Positions 30,983 to 42,557 of a DNA stretch of 64,000 bases are shown here, piece after piece. The number at the start of each line of letters is the position of its first letter. Position 1 is the first letter of the stretch. Source of the DNA: Argyresthia goedartella. Taxonomy: Eukaryota > Arthropoda > Insecta > Lepidoptera > Argyresthiidae. The stretch is from contig OX463829.1 in NCBI GenBank assembly GCA_949825045.1, positions 3,162,001 through 3,226,000 of the forward strand. The letters are read 5' to 3'. The notes below the pieces were generated by a model. That model saw only the letters and a list, made by a program, of their open reading frames with translations. It searched no databases and had not been told where the DNA came from. Position numbers and translations under genes: made by a program.

Positions 30983-31580
30983 GCACTAGTGCCTACATCC
31001 AGCATAAAGAAGGACTTTTCGAGCATGGGAAGTGAAAAAGTCTTTTTCATTACTCATACTCTGAAAGGGGGTCATTGTTCATCCAGGCACCGTGCTGAAA
31101 GTGGTACATGCCTGCTCTAAAGCAGAAAAGTATTAAAAAATATATATATGAATCGTAGTTTATATTGAACAACGCAATGGTAGTAACCTATACAGCCATA
31201 AAACGGAAGTATTTTTTTAATGTTATGCTCAAAGTAAAAGACATCAACGGGGGCACCGAAATTACTTTTTTTATGAGTAGTATTTTTAAACTTGAATTAT
31301 GTTTGTTTTTTAATAAAATAATTTTGATTTCAAGTGACTTTGTTTTTTAATAAAATAATTTTGATTTTAACTGTTTACTTTCCTCGTATTCGTAATGAAA
31401 AGTAGAGTGTTTTACTCGGGTGATAGCACCCATTTCTGCCTCGAACTATTGGCGCTCTCACTTCGTTCGAGCGCCAAAACATCTCGTCAGGAATGGGTGC
31501 CTTTCAGCCCTCGGTTAACAATCTACTATTTCACTTCTCATGCTCGAAAAAGTACTACTTTATGCAGGATCTAGGCGACA
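30983..31580. mobile_element. Nested inverted-repeat element with central hairpin
   Basis: Ends 30998-31070 and about 31500-31575 are inverted relative to each other (CAGCATAAAG, ACTTTTCGAGCATGGGAAGT, CTGAAAGG). A two-tier hairpin at 31425-31490 pairs GCACCCATT with AATGGGTGC around an inner stem GGCGCTC..GAGCGCC. The block at 31200-31290 recurs at 34835-34920. Confidence 0.5.
31302..31375 (+). repeat. 37-bp tandem duplication
   Basis: The unit TTTGTTTTTTAATAAAATAA... (31302-31338) is repeated immediately at 31339 with a small difference at its end. Confidence 0.8.
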
Positions 31581-32124
31581 TAAAGTTGAATTTTATGCTC
31601 TTGTGCATAAAAGTAGCTTTTTAAATGTGTCTACACTAAGGCAGTGACCATTTAGCCCATACAGCCAAAAACAATTAATTGTACATGGATAAAACTTGCT
31701 AATTTATAATATTTCCATCCCTATTTGCATTTTTGATTTATAATAAGATAATACGAAAAAGAAACTAAATATCAAAACGTGTTTACCACAAAAAAAAAAC
31801 ATTATTCCAAAATAATTTAAGAATAGGCTGTATATTTTTTTTCTTTGCCCGAAAATTATGCAGGAAAATTAAAAAAGTAAAGTAGCGGGAAAGAAGCCGT
31901 GAACTTTTCGTATTGAATTTTAATTAAAGAAATGTTAATACGTTATGTTACTGTTTTATTTTCTCGCAATCGAAGTGAAAAGCAGAGTTTATAACTCGTC
32001 CACAAACCATTTTTATCTTCGACATTACTATCAGCCCTCGCCTTCGGCTCGGGCTGCTAAAAGTCTCGGATAAAAATGGTTCGTTTTGTGCACTTGTTGT
32101 AAAATCTACTATATTTGCATTACA

Positions 32125-32924
32125 GGTATAGTACAAAGTACTAGTACTAGTATAGTGCTTCACACCATGTATAGATTTATTGTGGTCTTCACATTGGGTA
32201 CAACGCTGGTATGCAAATCATGCGGCCTGTTTCTCAAGTTACGATATGCTGAATGGATAAACTCCATACAATAATCCATACAAATCAGCTGACCACCTGG
32301 CCTAAAAATTTACGAAGATGTAAAAAATAAAGTTGCTCAGAGTCCAAATGCCGTCTGGGGACGATAAAAAATAACCCCAGGTCTTGGATGTTTACATGTT
32401 TGTGACGTCGCTGTTTTTGGTTCCCACGATACAGGGTTTCCTAGTGTGGAGCCAGAAGCAATGAGCGAGGTGTCACCTCTCTCTCTCTCTCTCTCTCTCT
32501 CCCTCTGTCTTACTCCATCTTACCTTTTACGAGATTTAGAGCTAGTGTAGTGTTTGGTGCGGCATGTATGCAGTTTCAGCTTTTGCGATTAGTATATTTC
32601 CAGGTATATCTGTAGCATCACGCATCTTCCGCAGGGATTTGTGGGTGAAATGCTAAGAACCCGAGACATCTCATTAGCCAGCGTAATTTTGCACACAGCG
32701 ACTGACAATTATTAACCCTTAAAATAATTATTGCGTTCTTAAACAGTTTTTGGTTTCAAACTTTAAACGCTTGTAGATACCGAGAATGGTTCAGAATGAG
32801 CACAATATCCCTATTAAGGGCCGCAGTATCTCGTATATATGCAGATTGCCTCAATGGACGCCAACCTCCGATAGGAGATGGCACCAGTAGAAGAAGAGAA
32901 GAATAAAAAAGAACTTCGAAATCG
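32125..32924. other. No gene seen; (CT)n microsatellite
   Basis: A CT run of about 12 units lies at 32478-32502. Otherwise no element recognised. Confidence 0.6.
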
Positions 32925-33115
32925 AATCAATAGATGCGGTGATGGGCCACCTACGCTTTTATAATAAGTTACCAGAGGAAACTGATCAATTACCCATGCA
33001 AATGTTGAAACATTTATTAATGATAATCTCATAAAGAAAGCCTTTTACTTTATGTATATGTGACTATGTTAAAGACAGAACTTCATGGCCTCAATGCCCC
33101 AAGTTCCATAATAAT
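32925..33115 (+). pseudogene. Jockey-like ORF2 C-terminal relic
   Basis: Read with frame changes it gives GHLRFYNKLPEETDQLPMQM, then INDNLIKKAFYFMY and YVKDRTSWPQCP. It matches in order the C-terminus of the jockey-like family here (YYNKVP, KGYY, DYLEDRCPW at 53310-53657). It is heavily decayed. Confidence 0.55.
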
Positions 33116-33899
33116 GATAATAATATTTAACGTAACTTTTACAAATGCAATAATGTTATTTATTTTATTTTATTATATCATAACAATTTATTAGTTTTAA
33201 TGTAGAATACTAGTCTCTTACCAAGAAACCACAGTTTATGGTCATGCTCACTAAAGTGTATTTTCTTGCGGCGGCTCTGTGTAGCGGGTTGCTCCCCTCT
33301 CTCAAATATGGCGAGGGGGTGATGGCTGATGCACAAGTCATACTCGTGAATGGGTGCTGCTTGGGGGGGACTGGTCCAGTCTGGTTTCTAATAAGCTAAG
33401 TTATGTTTATTACAGCTTTTCTTAGTTCTTATTTATTTATTGTGTTAGATTATTATTTTGAGGCATCTGGTTGGTACCTACTTATTGATAAGATTTGGTA
33501 ATTAAAATTAAAATTAAATTTTATTGATTATATTAATATTATATGAAATAATATTGCCATTAGATAAGATTATTTGTATATTGTGTTATAACAAAAAAAA
33601 ATAACGAAAATTTAAAAAATTACATCCTTTTTGTGCTATCTTCTCTGACTGGCGTATTTCCGAAGCATTTTCCGTGCAGTGTCCTTTTCCTGTGCGAGAT
33701 TCAGCCACGAATCACCATTTGAAAGGGAGATCTCCTTTTTCAAACTCTACACTTAATCAGTCATGTAATTAGTAATTTCGTTGTTCATATTTGACGTATT
33801 TTTATTTTTATCCATTTATATGAGACTTAAGTAAGTGTTTGACTTTTAAAAGTGCATAATTTTTGCCTATTTGCAATAAAATATTTGAGTTTTGAGTTT
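33116..33899. other. No gene; probable decayed 3' UTR and flank
   Basis: AT-rich. It ends near TTTGAGTTTTGAGTTTC (33884-33900), which resembles the short-repeat tail of a CR1-like element, but no link to the relic upstream can be proved. Confidence 0.4.
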
Positions 33900-33970
33900 C
33901 ATTGACGGACAGTGGAGGCTTAGTAATATGTATTTTCCCATTTAGCACCCATCGGACACGGAACCCTAAT
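33900..33970 (+). repeat. Fragment of the GACGGACAG...ACGGAACCCTAA repeat
   Basis: TTGACGGACAGTGGAGGCTTAG-like text (given here in part: GACGGACAGTGGAGGCTTAG), TAATATG and GGACACGGAACCCTAA match the 3' end of the lepidopteran repeat at 25001-25417. Confidence 0.65.
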
Positions 33971-35436
33971 TAACTATCTCTGTCAGCTAACCACAAACAA
34001 GTTCGGGAGTTAATAATGAATAAATACCACCTGTAACAACTGAAGGTTTAAGTTTCCCCAGCACGTGTCGTACTAATTCCCGAAACGTACTATCGGCAAA
34101 AGTAGCTTTGCTAACCATGTGACTCTTATCTCAAATGTCATTAAGACTGACATCCTATGTAGTTATCACCATCTAACCTTGCAGCATGATAATGTCATTA
34201 GGTAGTTTGACATAGTTCCAGGTTCCAGAGCTCTATGTTTAGGTAACGTTATCAACGAACAATTCTAGATGGAAAAGTCGGAAGCAGAAGGTTTGACTTC
34301 GGAACTTTGTTTAGACTTGTTAGGAGACAAACATACTAAAAGTCCCGACCCCTCTGAGGTGAGCCCTTGGAAAAGGGCACAAAGAAGGTTCCTTTTTATG
34401 GATTTTTTGCTTAAATCTCAAAAACGACGCGTTTAGGAAATGTTGTTGCACAAGATAATGGACGCTGATAATTTTCTCTACAACTTTGATATTATATAAT
34501 TTTTATATGAGCTCGTTATATAATTAAATATGAGAAATGTCAGTACGAGTATAAATTGCACTTTTTAGTTCAACTGCTTTTATTTAAGAGCAATGATGTG
34601 AAGTTTTACCACTCATGTGTTTTGGCTGTGTAAAACGAACAGGCGTCGTTCATCTTAAACTGCACATTACTTACTACATAGTCAGTTGGATACATGCTAA
34701 GCTAATAAATATTTTTTCTAAAACACAATGAAATGTCGTCATTACGTGCGTTATTACAGGCTTGGAAGTATCACATTTCGGGCCGCACAACTCGAGAGAA
34801 AAGGAATTTCATACAAAATTGCTGGGCTAGGCCTGGAAGTATCTATTTTTATTTTATGCTCAAAGCGAAAGACATCAACGGGCACACGGAACTTACAATT
34901 AGTAGTTAGAGGGGTCTATTTTTTATTTCATTGCATATTTTTGATAAAATAACTATACATGCCTCTGGCCATGAAAAGGGCTTTCCGGCTTCTTATCACT
35001 ATCCGGCCTCCCTACGGTAGATCTATACCTACTCAGCCAGCAAGCCCTTCTTGCCCGGCGTCTGCAGTAATGTACTATTGTCTGTCAGTTAGTTGTAAAC
35101 CCCGTCGATCAAAAGACGGGTTCTATAAATTTGAAATTTCTTTCGGTGTGTCGGTGTGTCTTTATGTCTGATCGTGGCACCCTTGCGGTCAAACGGGTAA
35201 ACGGATGTAATTGCGGTTTTCTGTAAATGGTAGTAGATTTCCCTGCGAAGGTTCTTAGATATGTTTTATTAAAATCGGGTCAATAATTCTAAAGTTATCA
35301 GGTAAACTAAGAACAGCGGTAAACGGGTGGACAGACTATAATGTGGGTAGTCCCCCAACGATGTACCACAGGCATTGTACCCAGCGATGCGCAATTCCAA
35401 AAGGCTGAAATATGAAATATCTAATGGTTAGAATAG
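33971..35436. other. No gene seen
   Basis: 34835-34920 (ATGCTCAAAGCGAAAGACAT..) repeats 31222-31290. 35080-35330 (GTTGTAAACCCCGTC, TTCGGTGTGTCGGTGTGTC) looks like another dispersed repeat. No coding sequence recognised. Confidence 0.45.
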
Positions 35437-35712
35437 CATAACATAGCGTCACGCCTTTTCCCATACGGGGTGGCAGAGGCTCAATTGTGGCCACTTTGAG
35501 CCATTTATTCAGTACTCCATTTTGCATGACAGGGGGCTAGTCCATCGCCGCAGCTATGGAGTATGAAGATTTCCTCACGATGTTTTCCATCCTCGTTAGA
35601 ACGTCCGTATATTGTACTTAAGATAAATTATTTCATTGGTACATGTTCAGTAATCGAACTTGCATCTCCAGTGTGAGAAGCAAGCGTGAAACCCATTAGA
35701 CCACGGAGCGCT
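35437..35712 (-). repeat. SINE family 2, near full length
   Basis: Minus strand: head with TGGTCTAATGGGTTTCACGC (box A region) and a box B variant near GATTACTG, then CCAATGAAATAA, GATGGAAAACATCGTGAGG and the tail GGGAAAAGGCGTGACGCTAT. It shares all these blocks in order with 47935-48219. Confidence 0.7.
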
Positions 35713-36089
35713 TTATTTATATCTAATAGTTACCAAAATTATTCAGAGAATAGTGTTAACTCGCCTTCTTACCGGTGGCACTGAGATGTACTTAACTTGA
35801 GTAGAAGTTCGTACACTCCGCTATGAGGAAACACGCGTAGAGTAACGAGTAATATTACGTTTGTATCAGCCATCACCTTGGCTGTCCTATCATTACTACA
35901 TCACACCCGAGAGTAATTCGACATTTATCTAAGTGCAACGAACTTGCGAGACAACTAGGAAGCTAATTTATCTAAGAACTTTTTTGTATCATTGTGATTA
36001 GATCGGAAGTTAGGAATAGTTCCTTTGTGTTTTTTTGGGTGTCATTTCTAATAGGCGCTCGTATAACTCTATTATAAAGAGTCAGTTAG

Positions 36090-36141
36090 CCATTTATGCA
36101 TGGGCCCCTATTTTGTTTGGAGACTGACTGCCAAATACGGC
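36090..36141 (-). repeat. SINE family 3, left piece at the DIRS insertion
   Basis: GGGCCCCTATTTTGTTTGGA, GACTGACTGCC and AAATACGGC match the inverted block at 29362-29408. The SINE continues on the other side of DIRS at 47641. Confidence 0.6.
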
Positions 36142-36329
36142 ATTATGCTCATGCTTCGTTCGAAGAGATCAGTTAGCTGAAATAATAAACCTATTACATA
36201 TTCATTTGTAGTTTCACCCAGGATTCACCACATAGCACTGTATTTGAGAGAAAAAAAAAAAGGCTATTTTTATTTTTATTTTTCGGTGAGGTAGGTAGGT
36301 CCGCCCTGCCATTGAGACTACCCCTCATT
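36142..36329 (+). repeat. DIRS left terminal inverted repeat
   Basis: From ATTATGCTCATGCTTCG to GACTACCCCTCATT. The part from 36154 inward (TTCGTTCGAAGAGATCAG ...) is inverted at 47415-47583 with few differences; the outermost 12 bp are unique to the left end and complemented in the internal region. Confidence 0.9.
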
Positions 36330-36413
36330 CACGTTACAGTGCTTCGCCACTGCGCACGCATAAACGCTTTCCTGACCGGTAGTGACAAGTGATTAACAGT
36401 TATCCTGTGAAAA

Positions 36414-36552
36414 ATGCCGAAGAGGAAGCGTGATAGGGATATCGAGAAACTAAGCAAGAAGTTTCGTCGACTGGAAAGAAAGTTAAATCGTGCCAAGCGA
36501 CAAAGGTATTTGTCTCGAGAGGATTCCGCGCTATCTGTGCATAGCAACGAAG
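36414..36552 (+). CDS. DIRS gag, exon 1
   Basis: It starts MPKRKRDRDIEKLSKKFRR and continues as a highly basic, coiled-coil-like segment to ALSVHSNE. The exon ends AACGAAG/GTAT. Joined to 42790 it reads SNE-ATENTKDIFSDDDC in phase 1. The intron donor is split from its intron by the LOA-like insertion. Confidence 0.8.
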
Positions 36553-36556
36553 GTAT
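36545..36556 (+). repeat. Target-site duplication of the LOA-like element, left copy
   Basis: CAACGAAGGTAT, identical to 42546-42557. It covers the gag exon 1 / intron donor boundary. Confidence 0.95.
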
Positions 36557-36640
36557 TGTCAATTGTCAATTGTAAGACGGGCTGGTTTCCGCAACTTGAC
36601 GACTAAAGCGCCTATTTTGCGTGTGGGTGGGAATGCGACA

Positions 36641-39600
36641 TCATTCGAGCCAACCCAACTCCTCCAGGAACGCCAGTAGGCCCTTTACGTTACCGACTAT
36701 CCCTGGAAGGTCCCTCGATTGACCGAGGTGTTTAGCCCTGTAGTCCGCTACTCCTGTGCACTCCATGAGGACGTGAGCAGCCGTTTCTTCTGCCTCCAAG
36801 CAGGCTCTGCAAAGGGGGCTGTCGGTAACACCTAGGACATATAGATGTTTATTAAAGAAACCATGGCCAGTAAGTGCTGCAGTTACCAGTCGCATGCGCG
36901 GCCTACTAAGTCGAAGCAAGGTCTTAGCCAGCCTAGCGCTAGGGGACGGCAAGGCCAGCTTGGCCTGACTGCACTCCTCATGGTTTGTCCAAAGAGTGGC
37001 ATGATCATTCCTGGTCGACTCTCTCAGAAATGAGCGTACCATCTTGAAGGGAAGAGGGATGATAGGTTCGGGACCATACGCTGTCAAGCTAGATCCTTTA
37101 CGCGCCAACTCATCCGCTGCATCGTTACCTCTTGATCCGCTGTGTCCTTTTATCCATTGAAGGATTACGCGGTTATGTTGACATACCTCCATTAGTCGTT
37201 TGTGACACTCGTAGATTAGCCCTGAGTTAATAGTGTTGCTATTTAGGGCTTGTAGGACGGCCATGCTATCCGAGAAAATTCGAATGGAGGAATCTCTTAC
37301 CTTTCTCGATGCTATGGCATTAGCGGCCGAGATGATGCCCATGCATTCAGCTTGAAAGACAGTATTATGGGCACCCAGTGGAATGGCTATCTTGATGTTT
37401 AGGTCCTCCGAGAAGGTGCCTGAACCAGTGCCTGCTTCAGTTTTTGAACCATCGGTAAAAATTCTGAGCTCTTTAACGTCGAGCCCCTCAACCCGATGGT
37501 CTTCATGTAACTGTATATTGTATTTTTTGTCAAAAACAAATTGTTTAGGGATTCTGTCACTGCAAGCCATAGAGATGGGAAATTTTTTGTAAACTTCCCC
37601 TAGGATGGCGGTGTGTGAGGTCCTGTTTTTCCTCCAAAGTCCTAAGGTGTTGAGTCTCACCGCTGATGACGCGGCCTCCTGCTTAATATACAGCTGGAGT
37701 GGCGGAAGACACAGCATTGCCTCCATTGCTGCTGTTGGAGTAGTTCTCATACTACCTGTGATAGCCATGCAGGCCAGCCTTTGGAAGCTTTGGAGTTTGC
37801 TTACCATTGTGGTTAGTTTGGTCCTGGTCCACCACACCACAGCTCCGTAGCAGACAAGAGGACGGATCACCGTTACGTACAGCCAAAGAATGATGTTGGG
37901 AGAAAGTCCCCACTTTTTCCCCACCATTCTCCGACACTGCCAGAATGCAATACTCGCCTTCTTTAGTTTGTTGTCGATGTGGCTACTCCAGTTGAGCTTG
38001 CTGTCCAAGGTTATGCCCAGGTACTTCACCTCAGTTGCTAGCTGGAGTTCCGTTCCAAAGAGCTTAGGTAGGGTATACCTACCAAGAGCCCTATTGTTAG
38101 TGAACATGACCATTTCCGTTTTTGTTGGGTTAACCGCCAGGTCATATTCTTAACACCAGCGCTCCACGATGCGAAGAGCTGTTTGTTTAAGGTTGCATAC
38201 TGTGCTCGCGAATTTACATGTGATGAGGATTACCAAATCGTCGGCGTATCCTACGGTGTAGTATCCATTAGCGTTAAGCTTGGTAATCAGGTCGTTAATG
38301 ACCAGATTCCACAGAAGCGGGGAGAGCACTCCTCCCTGCGGGCATCCCCGCACTACCTCCGCCGACAGGGACTCTCCAGCTAGACGCACGATACTTTTGT
38401 TAAGCATGTTTGTGACCCAGTTGTTTACAGCTGTTGACACCCCATGCCTTGTTAGAGATGCACTTATACTGCTATGCTGCGTCTTGTCAAAGGCACCTTC
38501 TATATCAATAAAAGTTCCAAGACAGATGCATTTGTTTTGAATCGCCTCTTCAATTGTGGATACAACTGCATGGAGAGCTGATTCAGTAGACTTACCCAAA
38601 CTATATGCATGCTGATTCTTGTGTAAGGGTATATGTTTTAACGCTCCATCTCTCAGGTGTCTCTCGCACAAACGTTCGAGAGTCTTAAGCAAGAACGAGG
38701 TGAGACTAATCGGCCTGAAAGATTTAGCGTTAGTGTAGTCGCTCCTTCCTGGCTTCGGTATGAAAATTACGTTTACTACTCTCCACCTTTTGGGAACGTA
38801 TCCGAATCTAAGACATGCTTTCATGATTCGGACCATTATATTGATGACGGGTTCCCCACCCCACTGTAGAAGTGCTGGGAAGATTCCATCTGGTCCTGCT
38901 GATTTAAAAGGTTTAAAGCTATTAATGGCCCATCTCACCTTGTCAGCAGTGATAATATTATTAGTTATGTCTAAGTGGTCGACAGCTTCATGGTGAACCT
39001 CTTCCGGCCACACAATCTCTTGAATAGTTCTACTTCCGCGAAAGTGAGTTTCCAACAAGAGACTGTGTGTTTCTGTGGTGGAAGAGGTATATGTTCCATC
39101 GGGTTTTTTAAGCGACCCTAGCCTGGAGTTGCCTTGTTGAGCTAGTATTTGCCTTACCCGATTTGCTTGATCAACGGTTTCAATGTCGCTGCAGAATTTC
39201 CTCCATGAGTTGCTGCTTTTGAACCGTAGTCGTTTCTTGTACTTGGATTTGGCATCTTTATAGTTGTCCCAGTCCTCATCAGCACTGGTGTTAATCGCCC
39301 TGTTTAGCAGTCTTCTGATCTTAGCACGCATCCTATCTAGATCAGGACCCCACCAAGGCTGCCCCTTGATGTTGGTAGGCGCTGGTGTGCTAAGCGGGCA
39401 AGTTGAGTGGTAGCAGTCTATTGAAGTATTTGTAAAATCTGTTACCTGTTGTTCGATTTGTTCGGGTCCCTCGGGATCTGGTAGAGTCTCAGCCCAAGCA
39501 AGTCTTTCACCTAGGATAGCTCTGTACCTGGTTCTGTCAGTCTTGCGTGGGTTTCTCTTAGGGACAGTTGGGGAGAACGCTGCGTTGATATCGAAGCGTA

Positions 39601-40266
39601 TCCATCGATGATCAGAGCATGACGCGTCGTTGGACACATGCCAGCCCCCAACGTCGTCGGATATGTCCGCCATTGCCAGGGTAATATCAACGATAGTTCT
39701 GCTCCGCTTGGTAACAAAAGTTGGTTCAGAACCTATGTTAAGCACATTGAGGTTTGTAGTAAATAGGTATTCAACAAGTGTCTTACCTCTGCTGTTCATA
39801 TCTGGCATGCCCCACAGTGGGTGATGCGCGTTCGAGTCGGCCCCAATGATGAGCTGGAGGCCCGACTTCTCGCAGTGGTCTACCAGCCGGCACAGGTCGT
39901 GTGGAGGCGGGTTGTCCTCCGCAGGCATGTAGGCGGAGGCCACCACGAGTTCGCGGCACCTAGCTGTGTCGGGCAGTTGCAGCCTTATGGTACACAGGTC
40001 CCTGGAACAGAACTCTGTTAATGGCTGTGCTGGGATGTTGTTAGTAGTTATGATGCACGTTCTAGGGTTATCGTGATCAGTTGTACCGAAAAGCTTACCT
40101 CTCAAATTGGCAAGCCCTCGAATGCTACCGCGGTTGATCCACGGCTCCTGGATCAGAGCCACGGCAGTGCTGTTTGCCCCAACCAGCGTCTTAACTGGGC
40201 CGTTGCAGTTTGGCTGTGTTGGAGGTTGGCTTGGAGGATTTTACAATCGCGGGAGAGGGACGCCAT
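36641..40266 (-). pseudogene. LOA-like ORF2: endonuclease, RT and RNase H
   Basis: The likely start is the ATG at 40266 (MASLSRDCKILQANLQHSQT). A one-base loss near 40195 shifts into TLVGANSTAVALIQEPWINR. The endonuclease continues with ASAYMPAEDN, LIIGADSNAHHPLWG and SCSDHRWI. The RT has SAGPDGIFPALLQW, FRPISLTSFLLKTLERL, FIDIEGAFDKTQ, RGCPQGGVLSPLLWNLV and YADDLVIL. A single TAA in ERWC*EYDLAVNPTKTEMV (about 38147) interrupts it. The C-terminal RNase H has IFTDGSKTEAGTGSG, FQAECMGI, IFSDSMAVLQAL and QWIKGHSGSRGNDAADELA, followed by a Cys-rich tail (PLCRACLEAEETAAHVLMEC). RNase H placed after the RT is typical of the I/LOA/R1 group. In total about 1,200 codons, the normal size. Confidence 0.9.
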
Positions 40267-41856
40267 TTTTGGTCAACCCCTCCTCCACCTCCAAGACGAG
40301 TTCCTCCTCCAGCCGCATGGACAGCTCCTCGCCCACAGAGGGCACCACTGCTGGCTCTGGCTCATCGCCTTCACCAAGCAGCATGGCCTCCCAGTGCGCG
40401 TGCTCGTCCTGCGGTTGAGCAGCAGAACTTTCCCCGACTGCATCGGGGCCTGTTTGCTGCCGCTCTGGAGTGGAACTCTGGGGCATAGCTTAGATAAAAC
40501 CCCAGTGATGACCAGCTTAGAGCTGGTCTGCGCTACCACCGGTGGTTCCTTCACAAATTTCCCACCGGGTCCCTGAAATTTAAGGTAGACCGAACCAGTA
40601 CCAAAAAGGAGCTGTCTGCCCCTTCCCAGCAGGGTCGGCACCACATCTTCAGGGACGTCTGTGATCAGAAACAGGTTGTCCTGCTGCTCATCCACTTTCT
40701 GGAGGAGCCATCGGTCAACCTGTGCCCACTTGTTCATGAAGTGGAGGACTACGCCGACGTCGGGCGCAGACTTCCACTTGCCTCGTTCGTTGGGTATGAG
40801 CACCCCACATCGAACCCTGCGGACCATCTCCGATTGGCGTTTCACCACCAACTGTACGTTGGATGGTGTAGACACACCGGAGACACACTCCCGCAGCCAG
40901 TTCAGGGAGTACTCGTCCTCCACGAACAGTTTAAGGTGGCCGTCCTCGTAACGAGGCTTGCCACCGAATTTGGGGTTTTCCTTGCTCGGATCCGCCAACG
41001 CTTCCTTCAAGATTTTGTCATCAATCTCGTTGAGGATGAGCGTTGACAGATCCTGTGAAATATGACCAGTAGCGACGTCAGTTACGGCGATGTACTGGTC
41101 AGATTTCACCTTCTGAGCATAGGTGACCCCAGCTCTGCGCGCTTCCGTGCACTGCTTTTTAGGCTCCACTCGAGGAGAATTACTATCCTCTAGTCGAGCC
41201 CTCTTAGCAGCCGCGCGCTCGTTTTTGCCGGATCTCTTGGCAGATTTCAACTTCTTGTTAGAAGTTGGACCACCAGAGAACGCTACGGTAGGTTTAGCCC
41301 CGTTTGAGTCTAGGGTTGCCCCTTTGACACCACGGGAGCCGGTCACCTTACCCGCAGCTCCGGCTGTATTAACAGCGGGACCGCCATCGGTCGCCACCGT
41401 GGCAGATGGAACCCCATCTACGTCGGCAGCGGCCGATGTGGCAGCCAAACGCTGTTTTTTCTTCCACCGACGATTCGCCTTACGCCCTGGTCCGGTTTGC
41501 ACCGTATCTGGACGTTTAGTCGATGGGCCCTTCCCTTGCAAAGATTGCTTGGGTGGTTTACCTTTTCGACCAACCGTCGTCCAGGCGCTGGCGAAATGCT
41601 CGGCGATGTTTGTCGAATGGCTCCGCGCACCGGGTTGCCCCGTGGCCCTGCCTCTCGACTCACTTTCGGGCTTTTTGCAGCTAACCTCCACAGTGGAAAC
41701 ACTACCGGTTTGCACCGGTAGGTCACTGATGGTGGCAGTGCGCCCAGTTGAGGCTTGAGTATCTGCCGAGGCAGATTCTCGCACCTGTTTGGAGACGCTT
41801 GCGGTTTTCACCGCTGGAAGCGTTTCAGATGGGTTTTTTGACCTGACACGATCCAT
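40241..41856 (-). pseudogene. LOA-like ORF1 (gag-like)
   Basis: It begins MDRVRSKNPSETLPAV. A long S/T/A/G- and K-rich N-terminal half (GRKANRRWKKKQR, KSAKRSGKNERAAAKRAR) is probably disordered and nucleic-acid binding. The conserved domain follows: YIAVTDVATGHISQDLSTLI, GHLKLFVEDEYSLNWLRECV, RRVRCGVLIPNERGKW and NLFLITDVPEDVVPTLLGRG. This agrees with the DUF4780-type domain of insect LOA-like ORF1 proteins. A frameshift near 40485 leads into a glutamate-rich tail (VGEELSMRLEEELVLEVEEG) ending at 40241, overlapping the ORF2 start. Confidence 0.8.
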
Positions 41857-42545
41857 AGTCAAATGTATAGAGATTCGTCTACTCGATTTCCCACCCTCCA
41901 CGGAGCCCGCACAATTGGGAGCGCCTACTCGCTTGGAACAGCTTTCAGTCGCTAGGAGTACCGAGTAGATATAGGAGCATAGGGCTGGTACTTGGCGCGA
42001 CATCGGGAGCTCGCTTCTGTGGACGATGGGAACCAAGGTGTCAGCGACATGGTCCCACCGCCGTAGTCACCGAAGCTTACCCCGTCAGCATGACCCATCC
42101 CACCGCTATAACTGACGCCTTAGCGGACCCTACACCCCTAGCCGTGGCCCTCTGACGGGACACTTGGCCGTTACCCCAACCCGCGGCTACGGGCGAGGCT
42201 ACCGTTTTGCCTGAAATCCAGGCCAAAGAGGGCGTGTTGCCTTACGAAGCTAAATCCACAGCAACGTTCGGCTCAACCCCCCAGGACCCCTTCATCCTGG
42301 CCTACGGTGATCAACTGCGCAGACCACAAGACGCAGGTGAGTGTAGATAGTCTGCCGGGTACACCCACCTTAACCGACAGAACCGGAGGGACTTTTGGCC
42401 ATCGGCTAGTAAGAGGTCCGGGGACCAGTCACTAGCCGCTGTTACCAGGGTGCACCAGGAGGAAGCAGAAGTTATGCAGTCGGACGTATCCTTCTGCATC
42501 ACTTCAGCAACCCCACACTAGGAGGTAGTCGCTCAGAACACCCTT
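41857..42545 (-). other. 5' leader of the LOA-like element
   Basis: About 690 bp, more GC-rich than the flank. An ORF runs in frame into ORF1 from 42036 but its start region does not look conserved, so I place the start at 41856. Such leaders often carry an internal promoter; no motif was identified. Confidence 0.55.
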
Positions 42546-42557
42546 CAACGAAGGTAT
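42546..42557 (+). repeat. Target-site duplication of the LOA-like element, right copy
   Basis: CAACGAAGGTAT, continuing as GTAAAATATA, so GAAG/GTATGTAAA is the original intron donor. Confidence 0.95.

Larger units (their letters stand above)
30272..32124. mobile_element. Element with long cruciform-like inverted ends
   Basis: The left end 30272-30460 and right end 31940-32124 are imperfect inverted repeats. Shared blocks include ACAAATACAGTAGATTGTAC, CGAGTTATACACCCTGCTTT and TTGATTGCGAGAAAATGAAA. Each end also folds internally: at the right end CCATTTTTATC pairs across a region with a second stem CAGCCCTCGCC..GGCTCGGGCTG. A tyrosine-recombinase-like fragment lies just inside the left end. 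A second, nested inverted-repeat element occupies 30983-31580. Confidence 0.6.
36557..42545 (-). mobile_element. LOA-like non-LTR retrotransposon, apparently full length
   Basis: A 5,989-bp minus-strand insertion with a 12-bp target duplication on either side. The 5' end is at 42545 and about 690 bp of leader precede ORF1. The 3' end is at 36557, where short CAATTGA-type tandem units form the tail. ORF1, then an overlapping ORF2 with endonuclease, RT and RNase H, fit the LOA/I group. Two or three frameshifts and one stop make it defective but young enough to keep nearly all coding sequence. Confidence 0.88.

Noticed and set aside
40073..41758. Several long plus-strand ORFs across the LOA-like ORF1 and ORF2 start
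   Set aside because: GC-rich complementary-strand shadows of ORF1; they have no domain logic of their own.
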